A stretch of DNA of 64,000 nucleotides. Origin: Mermis nigrescens. Taxonomy: Eukaryota; Nematoda; Enoplea; Mermithida; Mermithidae. Of this stretch, positions 56,946-64,000 are shown in pieces. Position numbers and translations under genes: made by a program. The notes beneath the pieces were generated by a model. It was not told the DNA's origin. It was given only the letters and a program-made list of their open reading frames with translations, and searched no databases. The stretch spans positions 744,001-808,000 of the forward strand of contig JAVLUZ010000401.1 of the NCBI GenBank assembly GCA_036768485.1. The letters are read 5' to 3'. The first letter of the stretch is position 1. Each line of letters starts with the position of its first letter.

Positions 56946-58224
56946 AATTGTAACGAATACTGTAGGTACTGAGCAGGGGGACAGCACAATTGAGCAATCG
57001 TCTGTATTGGGTGAAAGCGAGATTGAATATTATCCTATGGGTCCTCTAATTCAGGGGGATCCCATCCAGTTTGATATTCCTGAAACTTTTACTCAAATGA
57101 CCGACCCCAATTTTCTTTTGAAAGTCAGTGCTAAATTGGTTGAGGGGGATGGAGTGCAGCTAAAGGCTGATGCTAGATGCGCCCCCGTAAATTTAACGTT
57201 ACATGCAATTTTCAGAGATATCGTACTGAAGGCAAATGGTGTTATTGTAAGTCAAGCCACAAACACGTATCCGTATAGGGCATACATAGAAACCAATTTC
57301 ACATACTCATCTGCAGCAAAAAAAGGAGCTATAGGGATCCCTCAAATGTTTTTCAAGGACTTGGTGGGTAAATTTGAAGCAACTGCAGCTAATTCCAACC
57401 CCGCATTTGATAAACGAGTAGAAAAATTCGCAAAAAGTCAGGTTGTTGAAATGGCCGGGCGCATCCATTGCGATTTTCTCCTACAAACAAAACTCATTGT
57501 TCCGGGTGTAAAATTTTCTTTAACTCTAGTACCTTCGCCTACCGTTTTTCATGTTTTATCGGGAACTGCTAATGCTGCGGAAAGACTTGTTATTACCAAA
57601 ATAATTATGAAAATAAGGCGCATAAATTTAACTAATAGTGGGATTCTGAGCATTGAACGAGCACTGCAGCACAAACCCATACAGTATAATATAAATCATG
57701 CTACAGTTCGAACTACTCAATTAAGGCCAGGTCAAACTTTACTGTCTAATTTTGTGCTACATAACAGCCAGCTACCTAGACTCGTAATAATATCGCTAGT
57801 TAGTTCTAAAGCGTTGCTAGGACATTATGTCACAAACCCTTTTAATCTTACATTGAGAAAATGCATTAGAGCCCAAGTTGAGGTGAATGGGCGTCTGTTC
57901 CCTCCCATAGCCTACACACCTAGCGAATCTTTAATGGACCCGTACATGAATTCTTTACGTATCGTGCAAAAACTTTTTACAGATTCCGATACGGGTATTA
58001 CGCTGGATGATTTTTCAAGAGGAGGGCATCAGATTCTCCCGTTTGATTTAAATCCGGAAGAGGGTGGGATCCCAACCAGGTCAAATGGGGTGGTTACTTT
58101 TACGGGGCAATGGGATGGAATATGATAGCTCGATGATAGCTACACGTTAATTTTTTATATGCTCTGGGATAATATTATAAGTATTGATCAGAGGAGAAAC
58201 ATTATTCTTGATTTTATACTGTAA
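56929..58224 (+). pseudogene. MCP: Polinton major capsid protein, two stops near the C-terminus
   Basis: Open for 398 residues (56,929-58,125) with the hallmarks of Polinton double-jelly-roll capsid proteins (F54H12.2-like): an NTYPYRAYIET segment, SLTLVPS, CIRAQVEVNGRLFPPIAYTP and GHQILPFDLNP. The frame then meets TGA and TAG side by side at 58,123-58,128, after which the same frame stays open to TAA at 58,224 and encodes a tail with the family's DN..SID..RN end. ATGATAGCT is present twice, 11 bases apart (58,122 and 58,133), so an 11-base tandem duplication probably created the break. Missing tail residues would likely harm folding. The protease starts 3 bases after the TAA. Confidence 0.85.
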
Positions 58225-58227
58225 AAG

Positions 58228-58764
58228 ATGTATGCTAATCAAATTAGCGTTATTTTAAAGCTGGATCGCGTATGTAGCAAATATTTTGGGGGTGTGCACT
58301 ATTGTGATCGCGTTTTTGACCTAAAAATACCCAAAGATCAAATATTTTTCATTATAGTAAACACAGCCCCATCTTCGCATCAAACAGGTCTGCATTGGAC
58401 TCTGCTTTTTCGACATAAAAAATGCTTGCTTTTCGATAGTTTAGCACAGATTCCTGCAACTTACGGAAAATGCGTAGAAGATGCAATACGTTATTTCTTT
58501 TCTGATTCCACTTTTCTTGTTGTTTCGGATAAAGTGTTGCAATCTAGTACATCGAACGTCTGCGGCTTATACTGCGTATACTTTGCCATGGAGTTGTGCA
58601 GGCAAGAATCTATAAATAGTATATTACGCAAATTTTCGAGCAATAAGTCAGACAACGATAAACAAATTTGCTTGTGGTTTAAAAAACGTTTCAAATCATT
58701 AAAACTTCCAAGTTATTGTACAAACAATCAGCACTCTTTGCGTATGCAGCAATGGAACAGGTAG
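58228..58764 (+). CDS. PRO: Adenain-like cysteine protease
   Basis: Intact 178 residues. Catalytic pattern of the adenovirus/Polinton maturation protease (C5/C48 type): His56 in GLHWTLL, Asp70 in LLFDSL, Gln105 in VLQSSTSNVCGLYC, and Cys112. It processes capsid precursors in related systems. It begins 3 bases after the capsid frame ends and its TAG abuts the ATPase start. No clear TATA box directly upstream (only TATTATAAGTA at 58,172), so it may be expressed with the capsid gene. Confidence 0.92.
   Translation: MYANQISVILKLDRVCSKYFGGVHYCDRVFDLKIPKDQIFFIIVNTAPSSHQTGLHWTLLFRHKKCLLFDSLAQIPATYGKCVEDAIRYFFSDSTFLVVSDKVLQSSTSNVCGLYCVYFAMELCRQESINSILRKFSSNKSDNDKQICLWFKKRFKSLKLPSYCTNNQHSLRMQQWNR
58610..58618 (+). 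promoter_or_regulatory. CTATAAATA box before the ATPase gene
   Basis: Exact CTATAAATA inside the protease gene, 155 bases before the ATPase ATG. Confidence 0.4.
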
Positions 58765-59408
58765 ATGGGAGTATTTGTTATCTGTCAAGCGCCTGCTAAT
58801 TTCGTAATTTCAGGGGCTACCGGGAGTGGGAAAACATTTTTCTCTTAAAAATATTAACAGAATGGCCTTTCAAACCGGAAAAGAATAAAATGATATATTT
58901 TTATAACATATGGCAGCCGCTTTTTGAAAAATTTCTCGAAAAATTCCCTCACATGAAATTTGTGCAAGGTTTATCCTTAGATGAAATAGAAAACGATTGG
59001 TCGTCTGAGCCAGGCGCCGTTAATGTATGCATATGCGATGACCTAGCTGACCTTGCCGTAAAAAGCGATGCATTCGCTAGACTTTTTACCGTATTTGGAC
59101 ACCATAAATGTATTTTGAATTTTTTCATCTCCCAAAATCCGTTTTTTAGAGGCCCCCTTTCTACAACTATTAACCGCAATACTCACTATTTTATTTTAAC
59201 AAAAACCCCTCATCTGAACGTGCTAGATACATTGAACACGCAGCTGTACGGCAGTGGGGGTCCCCTGAAGCAAGCCTACTTGAAAACCATGCACGAAAAT
59301 CCCCATGCTTATCTTTTGATTGATGTATTCTCAGATTCCATTAAAAACAGATTGCGTTCGAATATTTTTGCTGATGATGGGCCTATGATAATTTGGAGAC
59401 CTTTATAA
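58765..59408 (+). pseudogene. ATP: Polinton packaging ATPase (FtsK/HerA type), two frameshifts
   Basis: Starts at the ATG directly after the protease stop. The first frame has the Walker A motif GATGSGKT (residues 17-24) and stops at 58,846. A second frame covers about 58,838-58,885. A third, from about 58,887 to 59,408, holds the IYFYNIWQPLF segment, Walker B (VNVCICDDL) and the HHK..LNFFISQN..F region typical of these ATPases. Both frame changes are in A/T runs and each equals one extra base. The family pumps DNA into the capsid. As read, it cannot make one intact protein. Confidence 0.85.
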
Positions 59409-59409
59409 A

Positions 59410-59418
59410 CTATAAATA
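59410..59418 (+). promoter_or_regulatory. CTATAAATA box before the 109-residue gene
   Basis: Exact CTATAAATA immediately after the ATPase stop, 56 bases before the ATG. Confidence 0.65.
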
Positions 59419-59465
59419 CCAAAAAAATATATTCTTTTTTAAAAAATCTAATTTTATGTACAAAT

Positions 59466-59795
59466 ATGCAAACTAGGGCTCTTAAAGAGATTGAATTGAG
59501 TGAACCTTATTTTTGTTTACTGGGTACCAAAAACATACAGAGAAATCTGGGACATTTGCTCATAAAACAGGCATCCCCTGAATTTTTTTCAGTTTTCACC
59601 CAATCTGCGTGTCATCTTCTCAACGGTACGTTTTGCTCCGAACGTCCAGATTTCTGTAAGAAATTTGAACATAGTTTATATCTGATCGCAGTTCCATCTA
59701 CGAGCAAGAAAGATAAACAAAAAGTATTAATAGCGGAGCCCTCAAAATTTGTCTTTGAACTTTTGTCTGCCTTGAAAAAAGCATTGTCAAAATGA
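59466..59795 (+). CDS. Small Polinton protein, 109 residues
   Basis: Intact. The central part (KQASPEFFSVFTQSACHLLNG.., then a Lys-rich segment) resembles a short helical protein commonly found between ATPase and polymerase in Polintons; function unknown. An earlier ATG at 59,456 opens only a six-codon frame and could act as a leader. It overlaps the next gene by four bases (ATGA). No signal or membrane segment. Confidence 0.65.
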   Translation: MQTRALKEIELSEPYFCLLGTKNIQRNLGHLLIKQASPEFFSVFTQSACHLLNGTFCSERPDFCKKFEHSLYLIAVPSTSKKDKQKVLIAEPSKFVFELLSALKKALSK

Positions 59796-60370
59796 ATAAC
59801 AGTGTTTGTAAAATGTATGTTATCCCAAGCGATTTTTTCGACTCTCTTATGAAAAAATCTAAAATTATGGAAGATCCTGTAATAAGTGCTCAGGTACAAA
59901 TTGAATCGGATAAAGAACAATTGCTGAAAAGTAAAAAAGGTAGTTCGGAGCAAAAAGTTCGTAAATACATTAATGCGGCGCATAAACAAAGTGTGTTAGA
60001 GGAGCAGCGTAAAAGAGCTTTAAGTACGCCTGTTACTGTAAGTATCGTTCCCGAGGTAGCAAAACCGGCTAGTGTGGTACAACAGCCCGAGGAGTTTAAA
60101 CAAGAACCCGTACAAGAAGCAGTAGTTACAAGAGCAAGGTCAAAAAAGTTGTCTTTGAAAACTGAAGAAACCGAAATTCCTCACACAAATGCTTTACAAA
60201 AAATAAAAGACACTATAACTCCAAAAAAGCGTGGCAGGCCTAGTAAAAGCAGTGCGGCACCTGAGGATACGCTAGGGATGGGTGCACCCCAAAAACTTTT
60301 CAACGATGAAGTGTTTTATATGTATGAACCAACAGGTAAATCAAAAAAGCAATTAATTAGCATAATTTAA
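59792..60370 (+). CDS. Polinton AT-hook-like protein, 192 residues
   Basis: Intact. The start overlaps the previous stop as ATGA; an internal Met (YVIPSDF context, 59,813) is an alternative. An N-terminal conserved-looking patch is followed by a charged helix and a low-complexity Glu/Pro/Val region, with a late PKKRGRPSK motif, an AT-hook that binds the minor groove of AT-rich DNA. A nuclear, DNA-binding role is likely; possible part in capsid core or transcription. The C-terminus (FNDEVFYMYEPTGK) looks conserved in Polinton relatives. Confidence 0.7.
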   Translation: MNNSVCKMYVIPSDFFDSLMKKSKIMEDPVISAQVQIESDKEQLLKSKKGSSEQKVRKYINAAHKQSVLEEQRKRALSTPVTVSIVPEVAKPASVVQQPEEFKQEPVQEAVVTRARSKKLSLKTEETEIPHTNALQKIKDTITPKKRGRPSKSSAAPEDTLGMGAPQKLFNDEVFYMYEPTGKSKKQLISII

Positions 60371-60744
60371 CAGTCAAAACACCATGCTTAGTGCTAAATA
60401 ACGCATTTTTTACATGGTATATCCTTTATACATGTGTATAAATGCAAAACACTTATTTTTTGGCATAATTAGGGGTTTATGCAATGTTATAGCTCATTAC
60501 GTCATGCACGTGCTGGTAACACGTGGCAATGAGTCATACTCGTCCGAACACTTGCTTAAATCACCCTCTTTGTTAAGCGCGTATGCTTATTACGTCATAC
60601 CACGTGGCAACTCGTCCGATCTTGCACGCGATTGCGTCATATTTCGTCATATTTCCCCAGGGGAAAAAAGATATAAATAGGGAGGGCGATAAAGCATTCT
60701 TCATTCGTGGTCTGATTAATGAAAATTTCAGCGACTATTGCAAA
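60371..60744 (+). promoter_or_regulatory. Polymerase upstream region with CRE-like and CACGTGGCAA repeats
   Basis: Two copies of ATTACGTCAT (60,496 and 60,589), two of CACGTGGCAA (60,520 and 60,601), two of CTCGTCCGA (60,539 and 60,611), and further GCGTCAT / TCGTCAT at 60,634-60,650. A TATAAATA box (60,672) sits 73 bases before the ATG. TTACGTCA is the CREB/ATF site and CACGTG an E-box core. No other gene in the element has such a region. Confidence 0.7.
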
Positions 60745-61845
60745 ATGGCTCTTAGCAAAGAATTATTGAAAAAAATAATCGAATCAAACGTGTGGGTTGG
60801 CAACTCGCATTTGATTAGCATACTATGGAACCATGCCCTCGAATTCCAAAATATAATCACCAAACAATTCTGGGCTACTTCAATGGAGGATTCTGCTTCT
60901 TTGCAGCAACTAATTTTTCCCAAAATTTCATGCGAAAATTTGCAGCTTTTGGTCGAAACCGAATTATGGAAAACCGATTCGAAAATTTTATGGTTCATTT
61001 TCGAAAATTATGCCAATTTGAATTTATCAACTCGAGAACGAGCGAATTTCGGATTGCCTGAATTTTGGCAGACCTTATTCAGCAGCAAAACTGACCAGCA
61101 ATTTGGGGGTGGAATTGGCCCCATCAAAAATTATTTTACTATCAGAGAACAGTCACGAGTAAAAGTCAAAAGATTCAACGCGGAAGCGGCATCATACAGC
61201 ATACAATTCAGAAATATTGATAAAATCAGCGCAAATTTATTTCCTGCAATCTTGGATGCGATCGTTAAACGAGTCTTGTCCGGGCACAACCCCCGCAATC
61301 GATTAGGCATCGAGCTGAGTCATCCTAGCCTCGATTCGCGCGTCTTGGTATCATTTGCTCCGGTTGAGTCAATGAATGTGGATCGCATCCTGAACGTCAT
61401 TGAGCAAATCCAGCAATCTAAAAAGGAATTTGACCTCGATCAGCAGATGACCCTGAAGGTGGTCATTGTTGATTCGCCTAAAAGAGGCAAGGGTCAAAAC
61501 GAAGCATCGCGATCGCGAATTGTAAACTGGCAGGAATGGTTCGATAAGCATACCGGCCACACCTGGGCGTGGGGGTATGCACCCCCAGAAACCAAAATAC
61601 CTCCCCCAGAAATCAAAATACCCCCCCCCAGAATTCAATTTTTGAAATTTTTTTTCGTTTTTTTCGCAATTTTTTGATGCCAATGGATAGTGCTTGATGA
61701 GAAACGTCGAAAAATGGTGTTTTTATCGCCATACCACCATTTTTAAGGCCATTTTTCGACCTTTAAAAAAATCTCGCACCCCACCCCCAGAATTTTCTTG
61801 CTGCCCACGTATGATACCGGCCTTCATAGAGGATGCTTCAAACAG
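60745..61845 (+). pseudogene. POLB: DNA polymerase B, exon 1, interrupted by MITE-A
   Basis: ATG at 60,745 (AAAATGG context, after the TATA box) rather than the earlier in-frame 60,583, which lies in the promoter. The coding sequence to 61,557 encodes the N-terminal part of Polinton polymerase: a variable start, then YFTIREQSRVKVKRFNAEAASY.., LDSRVLVSF.PV and MTLKVVIVDSPKRG. A MITE-A (61,558-61,813) with an 8-base duplication splits the exon and brings stop codons. After it the frame resumes for eight codons to a donor CAAACAG|GTCAGA. MITE plus duplicate is 264 bases, a multiple of three. The catalytic palm lies outside the window. Confidence 0.8.
61558..61813 (+). mobile_element. MITE-A inserted in the polymerase gene
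   Basis: CACACCTGGGC..GCCCACGTATG, 256 bp, with an exact 8-base duplication ataccggc (61,550-61,557 and 61,814-61,821). It is close in sequence to the copies at 17,630 and 25,190, so probably recent. Stops in it truncate the polymerase. Confidence 0.95.
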
Positions 61846-62513
61846 GTCAGAAAAATTGAATTTTAGCTTAAATTAGCTTAAAAAATAGGAACTTCTGTTT
61901 TAAAAGCAAATCTGAGAAAATAATGGAAAAAAGCTAAAAAAAATAGTCAATTTTGCGTAACTCAACTTACTTTTTTTGCATGAAAAATTTCCACGGGGGA
62001 AATTTCCATATCCTTGTTTACATAACATAAGAATTCTAAACCGCAATAAGCTAAGTCAATTATGCTTGAATTTAAAGAAAAAATAGAAGCTGAAAAGCAA
62101 ATTTTTGGAAATTAAACAGTAATGATGCATGTTCTATGATAAAAAGAAACTAATACGTATATTTTACGCATATTGAGCAAACTTAACTCAAATAAATATA
62201 AACTCTGATATGTAAAATTAATCAAAAACATGGAATTTTGAAAAATATGCGTTTTTAGTATTGAATCCGCAAAAAAAAACAATAAAAGCAAAATTTTTAC
62301 TAGTCTTTGTGGGCGAATCTAAAATTTTTGGGGTTCTCTTTAAAACATGAAAAATCAGCAACGTTTCATCGGGAAAATTCGAATTTTCATGTTTGAAAAT
62401 TTTCCCAGGGGAATTCAAAAATCCTCATTTTTCTCCCATTATAACTGAGAAAAATCAGAGATATTAAAATCGCTAGTATTTCAAGTTCTAAAATTTTGTT
62501 TTTGAAAATTTAG
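61846..62513 (+). other. Polymerase intron 1
   Basis: From GTCAGA to ..AAATTTAG, 668 bases, AT-rich with many stops. The flanking frames join in phase 0 at the conserved IKNADNLCLARA segment. I see nothing else in it. Confidence 0.65.
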
Positions 62514-63012
62514 ATCAAAAATGCGGATAATCTTTGTTTGGCTCGAGCGATCGTGGTTGCAAAAGCCCGATTGGACAAAGACCCGAAATGGGAGGCCATA
62601 AGAAAAGGGGATGAAAATAGATACACCTTGCAAAGACGTCTGGCCCAGCAATTAATGGCAGATTCGGGACTCAAAAATTTCAATGATTTTTGCGGCATTG
62701 AGGAAGCCCGAAAAATTCAAGAATTTCTGGGGCCCTACTACCAGATCAAGATTTATTCAAAGGACCACTTCAACGGTTTAATTTACAAAGGCCCGGCTGC
62801 GGAAAAATTTTGCACATCTACCTTCATGATAATCACTACGATGTGATTACGAAGATGCCCGCGTTCATGGCCCGAGCGTATTATTGCGACAAATGCGATC
62901 GTGGCTATAGTAACGAAGAGGACCATAAGTGCAATAAAAAAGGCTGTCCGGGCTGCAACCGACCAAACTTGTGCCCTAAGGAGCAATGGACCAAATGCGA
63001 AGACTGCAATAG
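62514..63012 (+). pseudogene. POLB: DNA polymerase B, exon 2, one-base frameshift
   Basis: Begins IKNADNLCLARAIVVAKARLDKD, a segment well conserved in Polinton polymerases, and continues to YYQIKIYSKDHF..LIYKGPAAEKF. At the A5T4 run (62,803-62,811) one base is missing and the protein continues in the next frame with a HIYLHDNHYDVITKMPAF segment, YCDKC..GY...DHKC, CPGC and CEDC: the zinc-finger region of these polymerases. Ends in phase 2 at donor AG|GTGAAT. Confidence 0.8.
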
Positions 63013-63506
63013 GTGAATTTATTATTAATTTCGAAACAAAGCAAAAGTTTTTAATTATTTGTAAAATAAATATCACAACAAAAGCATAAAAAAGTACAAT
63101 ATATTGAATAAGCAAACATTTAATTCTAATAAGCTTATTTTTATGTCAGTTGTATAAAAGGTAAACAGAAATTTAATTTTCTGCATTATAAAAAATATTA
63201 TGCAATCATAAGTCAATGTTTTGACTAGCTTTTTAATGAAAATTTCAAAAAAAATACTGTGTTCCATACACATATGCTGACAATACACATGCACATAGGG
63301 AGGAGTGATCAGAGGTTTCACCCTCGTTTGAAAGTTAGGTATTGCCGAGCAATCTGAGCCAAAAATAGTGTATTTTAAAGCGATTTTGATGTAAAAATAG
63401 CAAAAAACTCAATTTACTACGGTGAAAATTCTGAATTTTACCCCTCCCAAACCTTGTGCATCTATGGCTTGCAATCTACTAATTTTTCCATTTTCTTGAT
63501 TTTAAG
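63013..63506 (+). other. Polymerase intron 2
   Basis: GTGAAT..TTTTAAG, 494 bases. Joins the exon ending CEDCNR to one starting YFPSLQCFLNHK in the correct phase. Nothing else recognised. Confidence 0.7.
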
Positions 63507-63735
63507 ATATTTCCCGAGCCTGCAATGCTTCCTGAACCATAAAATGGGCCAATCCGAATCGAAGAAATCGGGCCAAGTACAAAAAACCAGTTCGCTTTAC
63601 GACCGCTTGAAACGGTGCAAAGATTGCGACCAGCTGGTCAGAACTTCACATACCAAGCAGCACAAATGCTTCCAGTTCCATTGCAAAATGTGCAACGAGA
63701 ACGTGGACAAGGAAGGCCATGAATGCTACATGAAG
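63507..63735 (+). CDS. POLB: DNA polymerase B, exon 3
   Basis: 229 bases, 76 full codons after the split codon. Encodes a segment with CFLNHK and then RCKDCDQLV, a HKC.. pair, HCKMC and HECYMK: more zinc-binding Cys/His pairs typical of the region before the exonuclease domain of Polinton polymerases. Ends at a donor ATGAAG|GTAAAA. The next exon is beyond or near the window edge. Confidence 0.75.
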
Positions 63736-64000
63736 GTAAAATTCAAAACTTTAATAAAAAAATGACAAAAAACAGAAAAACGATAGAAAGCAAAAAAATA
63801 AAGAAAACATTGTAAATGTAATAATAAATAAGAATAAGTAATTAAAAAAAGAAACATGTATAATATATTAAAATTTTATGCGTATATCTACTGTATGCAC
63901 AGGGAGGTTCAGGTGAGAATTTTTCCACGAATTTACAAATTTTACAATTTTTCATAAAAAAAGCATAAAATATGCGCATTTTTTTCATGAAAAATTAGAT
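63736..64000 (+). other. Polymerase intron 3, running off the window
   Basis: Starts GTAAAA. A CACAG|GGAGGTTCAG|GTGAGA at about 63,898-63,918 could be a ten-base micro-exon, but it is more likely chance. Confidence 0.4.

Larger units (their letters stand above)
53903..64000 (+). mobile_element. Maverick/Polinton element, left and central part
   Basis: A single-strand block of about ten genes including the diagnostic set for Polintons: chromodomain retroviral-type integrase, double-jelly-roll capsid protein, penton-like minor capsid protein, adenain-like protease, FtsK/HerA-type ATPase and protein-primed family B DNA polymerase. The polymerase runs past 64,000, so the right end and right terminal repeat are not seen. 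Some genes are intact, others broken. Compact spacing (1-17-base overlaps) contrasts sharply with the host DNA. Confidence 0.95.

Noticed and set aside
60583..60744. Earlier in-frame start for the polymerase
   Set aside because: It lies upstream of the TATA box and within the CRE/E-box region, so it is unlikely to be in the mRNA.
1..64000. CRISPR array, prokaryotic operon or rRNA
   Set aside because: No short regularly spaced direct repeats with unique spacers, and no rRNA-like sequence; the tandem arrays here are satellites.

Overview
The window is AT-rich, intron-rich animal genomic DNA, most likely from an invertebrate. The evidence is exon fragments with GT..AG junctions, many short hAT-type nonautonomous transposons with 8-base target duplications, a truncated LINE, several satellite arrays and a Maverick/Polinton element. 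I cannot name the species.

Region 1 (1-53,900) is host DNA with few genes and many repeats. One host gene can be followed on the minus strand from about 23.75 kb down to 8.16 kb: an astacin (M12A) zinc metalloprotease with two C-terminal ShKT domains. Its pieces are a probable propeptide exon (23,628-23,749), the start of the catalytic domain (18,929-19,181), the zinc-binding helix (15,681-15,817), the stretch after it (14,572-14,668), a 36-base YD exon (11,184-11,219), the met-turn exon plus first half of ShKT-1 (10,948-11,153), and the rest of ShKT-1 plus ShKT-2 with the stop (8,163-8,425). A seven-transmembrane receptor remnant lies at about 27.1-28.0 kb (minus). An unassigned exon candidate is at 32,340-32,719 (minus).

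The repeats include two MITE families. MITE-A has ends like CACACCTGGGC..GCCCACGTATG, about 255-280 bp, with at least 18 copies or remnants. MITE-B has ends CAGGGGCGGAT..ATCCGCCACTG, about 175-195 bp. There is also a Helitron-like composite repeat in inverted copies (6.15-6.7 and 12.25-14.37 kb), a 312-bp tandem duplication with GC-rich perfect hairpins, tandem arrays of about 52, 57, 79 and 137 bp, a diverged dispersed repeat (8.8-10.6 and 35.0-36.6 kb), and a 5'-truncated LINE (51.4-52.6 kb, minus).

Region 2 (about 53,900-64,000) is a Maverick/Polinton running off the right edge, all genes on the plus strand. In order: a CxxC zinc-ribbon-like small protein, a 108-aa unknown, the chromodomain integrase, the minor capsid (penton-like) protein, a very basic small protein, the major capsid protein (broken near its C-terminus), the adenain-like protease, the packaging ATPase (two frameshifts), two small conserved Polinton proteins, and the N-terminal part of protein-primed DNA polymerase B. 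The polymerase gene is split by introns and interrupted by a MITE-A insertion. Integrase, minor capsid and protease frames are intact; the others suggest a copy in decay, or some assembly indels.

The most notable observation is a 69-nt segment at 54,714-54,782, in the gap before the integrase, that fits the nested double-pseudoknot fold of an HDV-like self-cleaving ribozyme with all core elements. An 8-bp hairpin sits directly against its predicted cleavage site. Most other Polinton genes have a CTATAAATA box upstream. The integrase lacks a good one, which suggests that its mRNA is released from an upstream transcript by the ribozyme. The polymerase is preceded by a separate array of CRE-like and CACGTGGCAA motifs, which looks like a distinct, possibly early, promoter.
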